Shown: positions 1-7,269, counted from the stretch's first letter. The stretch is DNA of 17,126 nucleotides from Desulfobacteraceae bacterium UBA5623 (GCA_002424495.1 DIKH01000232.1:1-17126), one strand, 5' to 3'. Program-made: numbers and translations. The notes: a model not told the origin generated them from the sequence alone.

Positions 1-75
1 GCACTCTGACTTTTTGAGAAGTTACCAGAATCCTGTAAAAATAATATATGGCAACCATCCTGTATTCGAAACCTG

Positions 76-1764
76 TTATGAATGTGCCGCATTGAGATGA
101 ATGATAAAGGTTGTACCCGTACCTCTCTGGCTTGTTACTTCCATTGTTCCGCCCATTGCATCAATAATCCCGTAACAAACGCTCAATCCTAAACCAGTGC
201 CTTTGCCTACCGGTTTTGTTGTAAAAAAGGGGGTAAAAACCTTTTTCATATTTTCAGGGCTGATGCCAATCCCATTGTCTGAAACTGAAATCTTCACCCT
301 TCCATCTTCCCGCGGTTCGGTCTTGATAATAATTTCTCCTCCCTTTGAGCCATGTTGCTCAACAATGGAATCAATGGCGTTATTAAAAAGGTTAATAACA
401 ACCTGGCTTAACTGCCCGGAATCCCCATGGAGCAAAGGAGTATTGATCGCTATTTCGTTTTTTATCGCTATACCCTGGACTGAAGCTTTCTTTTCAACCA
501 TGGCTATTATTTCCGGGAAAAATGCATTGAGATCAATATCCGTTGTTTTTGATTCACCCTGTCTGCCGAATTTTAGGATTGATTGAGTAATTTTTGAACA
601 CCGTTGGATTTGCAGCTTTATCTGAGACATTGAATCCTCAATCTCGGTTAATTGCTCACTTTCTTTAATTTCCCCCTTTTCCTTGATTTCAGAAAAAAGG
701 ACATCTATTAGGGACTGCTCAGACATCATTATTTGAAGGGGGTTGTTTATTTCATGGGCAAACCCTGAAGCCATTTCTCCTATTTCAGCAAGCCTGGTGG
801 CTCTTATCAGTTGACCGCTTAACTGCTGCTTGTCGCTATCCATCCGGTTCAACCGCCGCACAATGAGATCCGTAATATAAAACGCTGTTCCAACAATCAA
901 AACTCCTCCGATAATCACAATAAATAAAATGGAATAGGAGGCGGATCTGAGGGCCTTGAATGCATCATTTTCCTGCTGTCTGACTATCAAAAACCAAGGC
1001 TTGTTTTTCAGCCATGTGGTTGCGTATAGATATGTATCTTCAGTTTCGTCTTTTTGAATTGATATTTTTATGCCGCTTTGGTCTTGAGGGTGCAATATTC
1101 CTTCTTCGCATTTTTCCATTAGAGCCCCGCCTGAACGCCTTTCGCTCTGAAATATCCCCTCATTATTTACGAGATATGCCTCGCCGGTCCTGCCGATCCT
1201 CACTTTTTTTACCATTTCATTAAAGGTGATCGTATCTATGGTGGCCCGAATGACCCATCTTCTGCCATCACTTTCCCGTGTCAGTGCAATGATGAAATGT
1301 GGAAGTTGCCGGAATCCTAGGAACACATCACTGATATAGCACCCCTCTTTTAATACATGCTGAAACCATTCTTCTTTTCCATAGTCTTTGCCGATTAACT
1401 TATATGGTCCCTGATACCCCACATGAATTCCTTCTTCATTAAACACTCCCAGATCAAGAAAGGCATTGGATTGTCTCTGCAGTTGAGAAAAGATATCAAC
1501 CAACTTCTGAGGCTCGGATAACTCATCATAACCGAAGGAGTTTAATAAAAACTCAAGATCTGCTTTTCTCTCCCCGAGAAATGTGTCTATCATCTGCCGG
1601 TGATCTTCTACAATCCTCTTCATGCTAGCGGTTGTGGCGGTTTCAATCGAGCCGGCAAAGTAATAGTACCCGATACCCAGAGTCAGAAAAAAAGGGATAG
1701 CAGGAACGAGGATCATGATCACCAGGATCATCCTCTTCAGTTTTGAATAAAGGTCTTCATTCAT
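76..1764 (-). CDS. Cache-domain sensor histidine kinase (HK1)
   Basis: Membrane histidine kinase that should autophosphorylate on His and pass the phosphoryl group to a receiver, probably the one encoded just upstream. Visible parts, in 562-residue numbering: TM1 about 12-33; an extracytoplasmic dCache-like sensor up to about 275, with a GPYKL...WF stretch, the motif YISDVFLGFR and the motif RATID; TM2 about 276-300; a short linker without recognisable HAMP or PAS; the DHp motif FAHEINNP with His337; and HATPase_c motifs NLFNNAIDS, DNGIGIS, FTPFFTTKP and GKGTGLGLS. The frame is open to a TTG at 1779, but the ATG at 1764 gives MNEDLYSKLKR, matching MEDSRYKKLQR of the kinase at 5590. Neither start has a good ribosome site. 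The gap to the upstream receiver is 44 bp, consistent with one transcript. The family call is secure; the ligand is unknown. Confidence 0.93.
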   Translation of the reverse strand: MNEDLYSKLKRMILVIMILVPAIPFFLTLGIGYYYFAGSIETATTASMKRIVEDHRQMIDTFLGERKADLEFLLNSFGYDELSEPQKLVDIFSQLQRQSNAFLDLGVFNEEGIHVGYQGPYKLIGKDYGKEEWFQHVLKEGCYISDVFLGFRQLPHFIIALTRESDGRRWVIRATIDTITFNEMVKKVRIGRTGEAYLVNNEGIFQSERRSGGALMEKCEEGILHPQDQSGIKISIQKDETEDTYLYATTWLKNKPWFLIVRQQENDAFKALRSASYSILFIVIIGGVLIVGTAFYITDLIVRRLNRMDSDKQQLSGQLIRATRLAEIGEMASGFAHEINNPLQIMMSEQSLIDVLFSEIKEKGEIKESEQLTEIEDSMSQIKLQIQRCSKITQSILKFGRQGESKTTDIDLNAFFPEIIAMVEKKASVQGIAIKNEIAINTPLLHGDSGQLSQVVINLFNNAIDSIVEQHGSKGGEIIIKTEPREDGRVKISVSDNGIGISPENMKKVFTPFFTTKPVGKGTGLGLSVCYGIIDAMGGTMEVTSQRGTGTTFIIHLNAAHS

Positions 1765-1808
1765 ATGAATATTTGTCAAATAGTGGGGTGGTGTTTATTC
1801 TACCCTTA

Positions 1809-2258
1809 TTATTTTTCGTCAAGCACCCTTCCAGGAAATCTCATCAATTCCTTTATCCTGGCAGCCCTGATTTTCTGGTCATGGGTATTCTTTTTTTCAA
1901 ATGCTTCTGCCATTTTTATAAGCAAATCTTCAAGCTTGACAGGCTTGAGAAGATAGTCAAACGCGCCGAGTTTCATTCCTTCTATGCTGGTTTCAACAGA
2001 ACCATGCCCTGTGAGCAAAAGCACTTCTGAAAGCGGTTGAATCTTTTTTACTTCCCGAAGCGCCTCGATGCCATCTATCCCGCCCGGCATTTTAATGTCC
2101 ATAACAACGACATCGAAAAGTTTTTTTTTCATTATTTCTATGGCTTCTTCTCCACTCTTCACGCCAACGGTATCTATGTTCCTTTTATTCAGACGGGCAA
2201 CAAGGGTATCGAGAAAATCCGCCTCATCATCAACAATCAAAGCTCTGAATTGATCCAT
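1809..2258 (-). CDS. Stand-alone response regulator receiver (RR1)
   Basis: Single-domain receiver of 149 residues. It has the acidic pair D10/D11, phosphoacceptor D54 in VVMDIKMPGG, the switch threonine T83 in LLLTGHGS and K105 in LLKP. No DNA-binding, enzymatic or AAA+ output domain follows. The last 25 or so residues are a charged tail. The start is supported by a GAGGAGG ribosome site five bases before the ATG. It lies between the anion carrier (135 bp upstream) and the kinase (44 bp downstream) on the same strand, so it is probably HK1's partner. It aligns without gaps to the receivers starting at 7270 and 10017, and these appear to be one paralogous group. It may act by protein-protein contact or as a phosphate shuttle; this is inference. 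Confidence 0.93.
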   Translation of the reverse strand: MDQFRALIVDDEADFLDTLVARLNKRNIDTVGVKSGEEAIEIMKKKLFDVVVMDIKMPGGIDGIEALREVKKIQPLSEVLLLTGHGSVETSIEGMKLGAFDYLLKPVKLEDLLIKMAEAFEKKNTHDQKIRAARIKELMRFPGRVLDEK

Positions 2259-2393
2259 ACATTCCTCCTCATAAAATTATATAAGCTGGGACACAGCGCC
2301 TGAACGAAAACTCCGTTGTTTTTTCAGATCAGGCCGGAAATTGTTAACATGATAAATTTATGTCCCCATTTGATAAAATTCACAATCAAAAAA
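2259..2393 (-). other. Intergenic gap between anion carrier and RR1
   Basis: This 135-bp AT-rich gap separates the carrier from the receiver on the same strand. It holds no GG-N10-GC sigma-54 match, no hairpin followed by a T run, and only weak sigma-70-like hexamers. Readthrough from the carrier promoter is therefore plausible but not shown. Confidence 0.4.
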
Positions 2394-4034
2394 TCATTGA
2401 AATGTCGGCCATGACATAAACTGCCAGTACCCGAATATTGACCAGAACCACAGGACCAGCCATGCGATGATGGTAACCGGCAGGCCGTATTTCAGAAAGT
2501 CCTTTACATCCAGAAGCCTTTCACCTGTTTCAGGGTCCCTGCCCATGGCGAATGCTATGGCGTTATTGGGAGTGCCCACAATCAGAAAGTTGGCGAATGA
2601 AGATGAAAAGGCGCAGGCAAGCCCAAGCTTCCAGACATGGACGCCGGTCAGCTCCGACATTGGAAGAAATATGGGGCCAAGGGATGCCACGGTTGCTCCG
2701 TCGCTCATGAAATTGGTCATGGTTCCTGTGGCAAGACTCACCCCCAGCGCGAGGCTGTCGCCCTTTGCCAGGAAGTCGGGCAGCATATCCACAAATATTC
2801 CGGCCATCCAAAGCGCGCCCCCGCTGAACTTCAGGGCCACACCCATTGCGCAGGCAGCCGCATAAAGGCCTACTACGTCAAACGCCACGCCCTCCTGGAT
2901 GTCATCCCAGGTCAGGATCTTTGCAAGGAACATCGCCATCACCGCATATAGTGTGGGCCCTCCGAGACCGAATTCCTCCCCGAGTATGATCCAGGTGGCG
3001 ACCAGTACGACAAGGATCACCGCCATTATCGCCTCCTTGCCGCCGAATTTGGGCATCTTGGAGACCTCGAGCTTTACCACCTCACTGGGATTGATGCCCT
3101 GGACCTTGAACTTGGGTTTAATTACCACGTACATGAAAAGACCGAGCAAAAAGCCCATTACAGGTACAAAGGGAAAGCCGTACTTCATCCACTCAATAAA
3201 TGAGATAGGGCATCCATAGGCGGTCAGATAACCCACCATGATCGCGTTTCTACCCCCTGCGGCAGGGGAGCCGGGGCCTCCGTGATTGGCCGCAAAACAG
3301 AGCCCGAGAAGGAGAAAGACGCCAAGCGCCCTGTCCTTGTCAATGCCGTAGAGCTTGCAGCTTACCTTGTATACTCCCATCAGCACCGGGATCAATAGCG
3401 CCACCAGGGCATGCTCCGACAGAAAGCTTGCGGACATGGCAATGCAAGGGAAAAAGATAAAGGCAAAGGCCTTTGCGCTCTTGATCCGGCTTAAGAGCAG
3501 AAGCCCTATTCGTTTATCAAGGCCGGTCTTTGCAACCCCGACAGCCACGGCAAGTATGCCGAATATGAAAAAGACCGCATCCTGCATGTAGGACTTGGAT
3601 ATCTCCTCGAGAGGCAGTATGCCGAAAAGATAGAGCATCACCGCAACCATGATATCGGTGGCGCCAAGGGGAAGGGCCTCAGTCGCCCACAGGAACACAA
3701 CCAGACCAAAAATCGCCAGAGTGACCTTGCCAATTTGCGCCACCTGCCTGTCGGTGAGTTTAACCACTTCTTTATGCGCTCCGTGTTCAGCGGCATCATC
3801 GGGCCTGAGTTTCTTATTGACGCTTTCCACAATGGTTTTTGTGCCTTTTTGAAGCGCCGCCCCCGGCGGGTTTTCCTTGCTTACCAGGTCAAGCATGCTT
3901 TGCGGAGGTGGTATGATCACAAGAAAAGCAAATACGGCAAAAGCGATAAGAAAAAGAATCGGCTTAAATCCGGGTTTACTCGCCCAAAAACTGCCTGTTT
4001 CAGGTACAGCATGAGATGGAGCATGATGGCTCAT
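2394..4034 (-). CDS. SLC13/DASS-family anion:cation symporter
   Basis: Integral membrane carrier of 546 residues, likely importing a divalent or organic anion with Na+ or H+. After an N-terminal helix near residues 24-43 comes a polar stretch of about 70 residues rich in K, E and H, then roughly ten further hydrophobic segments. The two family signature regions are visible but divergent. The first reads NHGGPGSPAAGGRNAIMVGY from N250. The second includes TNFMSDGATVASLGP around N441 and VGTPNNAIAFAMGRDP around N490. Such carriers in the family move sulfate, di- or tricarboxylates, or sulfonates, and the substrate here is not determined. The frame extends to an ATG at 4094, but a GGGAGG site lies nine bases before the ATG at 4034, so 4034 is preferred. 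The gene is led by a sigma-54-type promoter and followed by RR1 and HK1. Confidence 0.9.
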   Translation of the reverse strand: MSHHAPSHAVPETGSFWASKPGFKPILFLIAFAVFAFLVIIPPPQSMLDLVSKENPPGAALQKGTKTIVESVNKKLRPDDAAEHGAHKEVVKLTDRQVAQIGKVTLAIFGLVVFLWATEALPLGATDIMVAVMLYLFGILPLEEISKSYMQDAVFFIFGILAVAVGVAKTGLDKRIGLLLLSRIKSAKAFAFIFFPCIAMSASFLSEHALVALLIPVLMGVYKVSCKLYGIDKDRALGVFLLLGLCFAANHGGPGSPAAGGRNAIMVGYLTAYGCPISFIEWMKYGFPFVPVMGFLLGLFMYVVIKPKFKVQGINPSEVVKLEVSKMPKFGGKEAIMAVILVVLVATWIILGEEFGLGGPTLYAVMAMFLAKILTWDDIQEGVAFDVVGLYAAACAMGVALKFSGGALWMAGIFVDMLPDFLAKGDSLALGVSLATGTMTNFMSDGATVASLGPIFLPMSELTGVHVWKLGLACAFSSSFANFLIVGTPNNAIAFAMGRDPETGERLLDVKDFLKYGLPVTIIAWLVLWFWSIFGYWQFMSWPTFQ

Positions 4035-4043
4035 ATACATAAT

Positions 4044-4049
4044 CCTCCC
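4044..4049 (-). promoter_or_regulatory. Ribosome binding site deciding the carrier start
   Basis: The minus strand reads AGGGAGGATTATGTATATG. GGGAGG lies nine bases before the ATG at 4034 but only three before the ATG at 4040. The upstream ATG at 4094 would place this strong site inside the coding frame. Start 4034 is therefore favoured. Confidence 0.7.
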
Positions 4050-4088
4050 TGTGCATAGATGATAAGATAAATTTATGCGAAGAGGAGT

Positions 4089-4105
4089 TTGCACGCATTA
4101 TGCCA
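4089..4105 (-). promoter_or_regulatory. Sigma-54 core promoter of the carrier
   Basis: The minus strand reads TGGCATAATGCGTGCAA. Against the consensus TGGCAYR-N4-TTGCW it keeps TGGCA, four of the five TTGCA bases, and the strict ten-base spacing between GG and GC. The identical 17 bases occur at 5334-5350 on the other strand. Confidence 0.75.
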
Positions 4106-4191
4106 TCTGCCTCTTTCAGGCATAAAATGCTTAAAGTTAAAACAGTTAGACGATATATTGCCGACAAGACGACCTGATGATATCCCGGCAA

Positions 4192-4209
4192 TTTAGAAAT
4201 ATTTCTAAA
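4192..4209. promoter_or_regulatory. Perfect 18-bp palindrome, candidate operator
   Basis: TTTAGAAATATTTCTAAA equals its own reverse complement. It lies about 90 bp upstream of the carrier's sigma-54 core, inside module P1. It is flanked by the shorter palindromes TTCTTTAAGAA (4213-4223) and TTTCGAAA (4224-4231). The copy in P2 is degenerate here, so any factor using the full palindrome would act on P1 only. AT-rich palindromes can also arise by chance. Confidence 0.4.
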
Positions 4210-4307
4210 GGGTTCTTTAAGAATTTCGAAAAATAAATCCACCCATGCCTGCTCGCATCCCGACCTATGGCCGGCAAATTCATCATATGCCGCCACAAAA
4301 CTTAACC

Positions 4308-4336
4308 TTGACACGCAAGGCCAACCTTTCTATCCT
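4308..4336 (+). promoter_or_regulatory. Sigma-70-like promoter for RR2
   Basis: A perfect -35 hexamer TTGACA (4308-4313) is followed after 17 bases by TATCCT (4331-4336), which matches four of six -10 positions. The expected start near 4343 leaves a leader of about 40 bases before the ATG at 4383. No sigma-54 core was found for this gene. Confidence 0.5.
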
Positions 4337-4382
4337 TTTTATCCTTCATCTCTGAACTGATTACCAAAGGAGAGAATCTGTC

Positions 4383-4787
4383 ATGACCGAGACATTGAGA
4401 CCTCGCATCCTGATTGTTGACGACGAACAACGATTCAGGATCACACTCAGCAAACTTTTAAAGGCCGGGGGGCTGGAGGCGATTCATGCCGGAGGGGCAG
4501 GGGAGGCGCTTGATCTGATAAGAAATCAGGAATTCGATGTTATTCTGCTTGATGTGAAAATGCCAGGAATGAACGGAATAGAGGCCCTGGCCGAGATCAA
4601 AAAAATCAGGAAGGATGTCGAGGTGATCATGCTGACCGGGCACGCTTCCGTGGATATGGCCATGGAAATCATGCGCCTTGGGGGGTACGACTATCTCCTG
4701 AAGCCCTGCCCCATGGATGAGCTTATGCTAAAGATTGAAACGGCTTACGACCGGAAGCTTGAAAGGGTGCATCGGGTTTACCCCTAA
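4383..4787 (+). CDS. Stand-alone response regulator receiver (RR2)
   Basis: Single receiver domain of 134 residues with D13/D14, phosphoacceptor D57 in ILLDVKMPGMNG, T85 in IMLTGHAS and K107 in LLKPCPMDEL. There is no output domain. The ribosome site AAAGGAGA sits about nine bases before the ATG. It is less like the other receivers (AGGAGEALDL where they have SGEEAL), so it is probably an older or separately acquired member. It has no adjacent kinase on its own strand, is divergent from the carrier, and ends two bases short of the convergent transporter gene at 4790. It may receive phosphate from one of the flanking Cache kinases, but this is inference from proximity. Confidence 0.92.
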   Translation: MTETLRPRILIVDDEQRFRITLSKLLKAGGLEAIHAGGAGEALDLIRNQEFDVILLDVKMPGMNGIEALAEIKKIRKDVEVIMLTGHASVDMAMEIMRLGGYDYLLKPCPMDELMLKIETAYDRKLERVHRVYP

Positions 4788-4789
4788 GA

Positions 4790-5068
4790 TCAATTGTCTC
4801 CCGGAAACAAGAGCATCCAAAGGCCCAATATGACAAAGAGCACCCCTGCCCCCATCTTCATATAGTTTTCAGGGACAAAACGGCTTATAACGCCCCCAAA
4901 GACCACGGCCAAAAGAGATGTCAGCACCAGGGCCCCTGCTGCCCCAAGGAATACGGAAAGCCGCGAACTGTTGTTCGCTGAAAAGGCAAAGGTCGCCAGT
5001 TGTGTTTTATCGCCAAGTTCCGCAATGAATATCATGGCAAAGGTGGTAAGCATCAATTTGAAGTCCAT
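4790..5068 (-). CDS. Half-size Gdt1/UPF0016 (TMEM165) family cation transporter
   Basis: Membrane protein of 92 residues with three hydrophobic segments and the family signature E17-L-G-D-K-T22 in IAELGDKTQLATFAF. Members of the family export or exchange Mn2+ or Ca2+ in characterised cases. Most contain two such repeats (about 190-200 residues). Single-repeat versions are known in bacteria and are thought to dimerise, often from tandem genes. Here only one half is present and no second copy lies nearby. The ribosome site AAGGAGA lies eight bases before the ATG. No yybP-ykoY-type manganese riboswitch signature was seen upstream. The gene is convergent with RR2, with two bases between them, so no terminator fits in that gap. 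Confidence 0.88.
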   Translation of the reverse strand: MDFKLMLTTFAMIFIAELGDKTQLATFAFSANNSSRLSVFLGAAGALVLTSLLAVVFGGVISRFVPENYMKMGAGVLFVILGLWMLLFPGDN

Positions 5069-5207
5069 TTTTACGTCTCCTTAATTGAATTAAAAATCCG
5101 TCAGCAACATCAACATCAGTAAGGTTGCAATCACCTGAGCAGACAAGGCGGTAATATCATGGGTTGATTATTATGTGCAAATTGAAAGACAGCTAAATTG
5201 TCTCATC

Positions 5208-5364
5208 TTTCGAAATTTTTATAAAGACATCTGGAAATATTGCTACATTCATGGGGTACCGCCACGTCGTTTCGCCGGCAATATGTCGGCTAACTGGTTT
5301 AATTTTAACCCTTTTACTCGGTCGCAAGACATATGGCATAATGCGTGCAAGCACCTTTCCGCAT
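5208..5364 (+). promoter_or_regulatory. Sigma-54-type promoter module P2 (upstream of truncated receiver/HK2)
   Basis: This is the plus-strand counterpart of module P1 and aligns to it without gaps. The distal palindrome TTTCGAAA is at 5208-5215. The block GCCGGCAATATGTCGGC at 5273-5289 is an imperfect dyad (GCCGRCA half-sites) and so a candidate activator site. The sigma-54 core is at 5334-5350. The -12 GC lies 32 bases before the ATG at 5381. The rest of the 312-bp gap 5069-5380 holds nothing recognisable except the Gdt1 leader on the minus strand. Confidence 0.75.
5334..5350 (+). promoter_or_regulatory. Sigma-54 core promoter of the HK2 operon
   Basis: TGGCATAATGCGTGCAA has GG at 5335-5336 and GC at 5347-5348, exactly ten bases apart. 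It is identical to the carrier's core promoter, and a transcription start near 5360 is expected. Bases flanking the core have diverged between the two copies, which supports selection on the core. Confidence 0.75.
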
Positions 5365-5394
5365 CAGACAGGAGTATAAAATGAATAACTTCAA
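5364..5394 (+). repeat. 31-bp direct repeat, copy 1 (RBS plus receiver start)
   Basis: A perfect 31-bp match to 5543-5573. It covers the ACAGGAG ribosome site, the start codon at 5381 and the codons for M-N-N-F. Similarity continues a few codons beyond with third-position changes. Confidence 0.85.
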
Positions 5395-5563
5395 GACATT
5401 AGTTGTAGATGATGAAGAGGATTCCTTGGTGATCCTGGTCAAACGGCTAAAAAAAAGAGGCATCGAGGCAACTGGCGTCAAGAGCGGCGCGGAGGCCCTG
5501 AACCTTATAAAGAAGCGGCCTCGTGACATTGACGCAACGGCGTCAGACAGGAGTATAAAATGA
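5381..5563 (+). pseudogene. Truncated response regulator receiver
   Basis: The 60-residue frame begins like a normal receiver: MNNFKTLVVDDEEDS, D10/D11, and GVKSGAEALNLIKKRPRDID aligned with RR3. It stops aligning after residue 51, just before the position of phosphoacceptor D54. The last nine residues (ATASDRSIK) come from the repeated leader sequence. It therefore lacks the phosphorylation site, the switch threonine and the lysine. Its stop codon overlaps the ATG of the mini-frame at 5560 in an ATGA. Start 5381 follows ACAGGAG with six bases spacing; an upstream in-frame ATG at 5345 lies within the promoter. It is most simply a deletion remnant. A short translated product that still tunes HK2 expression cannot be excluded. 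Confidence 0.8.
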
Positions 5564-5573
5564 ATAACTTCAA
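5543..5573 (+). repeat. 31-bp direct repeat, copy 2
   Basis: Second copy of the ribosome site and receiver start, 179 bp downstream of copy 1 and in a different reading frame. Beyond the identical 31 bp, the codons ACG CTA here versus ACA TTA in copy 1 still encode T-L. This suggests remnants of two diverged paralogous receiver genes rather than a fresh duplication. Confidence 0.85.
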
Positions 5574-5589
5574 AACGCTAAAGGTTTAA
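5560..5589 (+). other. Nine-codon leader frame before HK2
   Basis: An ATG with the same ACAGGAG ribosome site as the truncated receiver opens a frame reading MNNFKTLKV and a stop at 5587-5589. It overlaps the preceding stop by ATGA and is directly followed by the ATG of HK2 at 5590. It is probably the stump of a second receiver. It could couple translation into the kinase. Confidence 0.5.
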
Positions 5590-7251
5590 ATGGAAGATTC
5601 GCGATACAAAAAACTCCAGAGGGTATACATAGTCTTAATCCTTCTTGTCTCTTTTACGCCGCTTTTTCTCCTTGGCGGCATCATGTATTATCAGGTCGCC
5701 AAGACATACAGAATAAAGATCGAGGAGCAGATAAGATACAGGGCGATCTCCCAGACAGACAGCATTGATCTGTTCTTAAAGGAGCGTACCGCCATTCTGG
5801 CCGCAATTGCAGATACCGTAAATTTCGATCAGATTCTCGATGAAAAAAATCTCCTCAAGATATTTGAAATTATAAATCTGAGGGCGGGGGCCTTTGTTGA
5901 TCTGGGCGTGATTGACCAGGCAGGGCAACATCGCGCATATGTCGGCCCCTATGAACTTAGGGGGTTGAATTATTTTCAACAACCCTGGTTCAGCGAGGTT
6001 ATGACCAAGGGAGTATATATCAGCGATGTATTTACCGGATTCAGGGCCTCGCCACATTTCATCATTGCCATACGTCGTCAGGAAGACAAGAATTGCTGGA
6101 TTCTGAGGACAACCATTGACCCTGATATTTTTGGCGGAATCGTGCGCTCTGCCCAGATCGGAAAGACCGGCGATGCATTTATTGTCAACAAGGAAGGAAC
6201 CTATCAGACAACCCCGCGCTTTTACGGCAATATCCTTGGAAAGACAGATATTGATCCCAGTAAATTTGGAGGGTTGACCACGGTAAATGAAGAGATAAAC
6301 AGTCAGGGAGAAAAACGGCTGACCGCTGGAAGATGGCTCAAAAACAAGACCTGGCTTCTGATCATCAGCCAGGATGTATCAGAGGAAATGGGCGGATTGC
6401 TTCAGACCAGAAACCAGGAGATAGCTATTATTTTAGTGGGGAGCATATTGATCATCCTGACAACTGTAATTACCACAAGGCTCACCGTAGCCAAGCTGGA
6501 AGAGGCGGACACCAGGATGAATGAACTCAACGCCAAGCTCCTGCAAAGCGATAAACTGGCAGCCTTGGGCAAAATGGCCGCCGGCGTCGCCCACGAGATA
6601 AATAATCCGCTTGCAGTTATCCTCCAGAAGACCGGATGGATGGAGGACCTACTTGAAGACGAGGCGCTTAAGAACAGCAAAGAAATCGTGGAATACCGGG
6701 CCTCACTCAAGAAGATAGAAGAACATGTGGAAAGGGCCAGAAAGGTCGTACACAATATGCTGGGTTATGCACGCAAAATGGAGCCCAGGCTTGAAGACGT
6801 TGATATCAATGAAACACTGAGGCAGACCATATCAATGCTTGAAAACTATGCACGGCTAAACAGCATTGAAGTCAAGACCATACTGTCGCCTGATATACCG
6901 ATTATCGCCAGCGATCAATCCCAGCTTCAGCAGGTGTTCCTGAACATCATATCAAACGCCATTGACGCCACCGGCAGAGATGGACTAATAGAGGTGAAGA
7001 GTGCAGTAGGCGAAACGACCATTGATGTGATGATTGCGGATAACGGCCCAGGCATACAGGAAGAGCAGCAGAAGAGGATTTTTGACCCCTTCTTTACGAC
7101 AAAACAGACCGGCAAGGGCACTGGACTGGGCCTGTGGATTACCTATAATATAGTAGAAAAACTAGGCGGTTCCATATCTTTTAACAGTGAAGTCGGAAGA
7201 GGCACAACCTTTACGGTGAAAATCCCCAATGCCCCCCCGACAGAAAAATAG
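5590..7251 (+). CDS. Cache-domain sensor histidine kinase (HK2)
   Basis: Kinase of 553 residues built like HK1: TM1 about 13-33, a dCache-like extracytoplasmic sensor to about 275, TM2 about 278-300, a short helical linker without recognisable HAMP or PAS, DHp with His335 in VAHEINNPLAVI, and HATPase_c motifs NIISNAIDA, DNGPGIQ, FDPFFTTKQ and GKGTGLGLW. Sensor landmarks shared with HK1 and HK3 are VGPYELRG, YISDVFTGFR, PHFIIA and RTTID. The ATG directly abuts the stop of the leader frame, with AAAGG five to six bases before it. It is expected to be expressed from promoter P2 and to phosphorylate RR3, whose gene starts 18 bp after its stop. The receiver in front is broken, so RR3 is the only intact immediate partner. 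Confidence 0.94.
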   Translation: MEDSRYKKLQRVYIVLILLVSFTPLFLLGGIMYYQVAKTYRIKIEEQIRYRAISQTDSIDLFLKERTAILAAIADTVNFDQILDEKNLLKIFEIINLRAGAFVDLGVIDQAGQHRAYVGPYELRGLNYFQQPWFSEVMTKGVYISDVFTGFRASPHFIIAIRRQEDKNCWILRTTIDPDIFGGIVRSAQIGKTGDAFIVNKEGTYQTTPRFYGNILGKTDIDPSKFGGLTTVNEEINSQGEKRLTAGRWLKNKTWLLIISQDVSEEMGGLLQTRNQEIAIILVGSILIILTTVITTRLTVAKLEEADTRMNELNAKLLQSDKLAALGKMAAGVAHEINNPLAVILQKTGWMEDLLEDEALKNSKEIVEYRASLKKIEEHVERARKVVHNMLGYARKMEPRLEDVDINETLRQTISMLENYARLNSIEVKTILSPDIPIIASDQSQLQQVFLNIISNAIDATGRDGLIEVKSAVGETTIDVMIADNGPGIQEEQQKRIFDPFFTTKQTGKGTGLGLWITYNIVEKLGGSISFNSEVGRGTTFTVKIPNAPPTEK

Positions 7252-7269
7252 CATGATGGTATTATAACT

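Larger units (their letters stand above)
4075..4231 (-). promoter_or_regulatory. Sigma-54-type promoter module P1 (upstream of the carrier)
   Basis: Read on the minus strand, this segment aligns without gaps to the plus strand at 5208-5364, with about 115 of 157 positions identical by hand count. Conserved islands are TTTCGAAATT at the distal end, a GAAATATT-type block, CGGCAATAT-TCG-CTAACTG, and the promoter core TGGCATAATGCGTGCAA. The core has the GG-N10-GC spacing of sigma-54 promoters, with the -12 GC about 57 bases before the carrier ATG. The upstream islands are candidate sites for a sigma-54 activator, which is inferred from position. The 4035-4382 gap has no gene. It holds this module, the palindrome at 4192-4209 and the promoter of RR2. 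Confidence 0.75.

Noticed and set aside
2259..2293. TATAAT-like hexamer close to the RR1 ribosome site
   Set aside because: No acceptable -35 element at 16-18 bp, and the start would fall on the ribosome site itself.
4094..4314. Minus-strand open frame upstream of the carrier, and the carrier's own N-terminal extension to 4094
   Set aside because: Both overlap the sigma-54 module. The strong ribosome site at 4044-4049 fits only the start at 4034, and the protein text shows no family resemblance.
4232..4382. Second sigma-54 core for RR2, for example around TGGCCGGCAAATT
   Set aside because: The GG-N10-GC spacing fails at each candidate, and a TTGACA-N17-TATCCT promoter explains the gene better.
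5069..5200. Possible manganese (yybP-ykoY) riboswitch before the Gdt1-type gene
   Set aside because: Read on the minus strand, the leader lacks the conserved loop sequences of that class. Only a weak GCAAC/GTTGC pairing is present.
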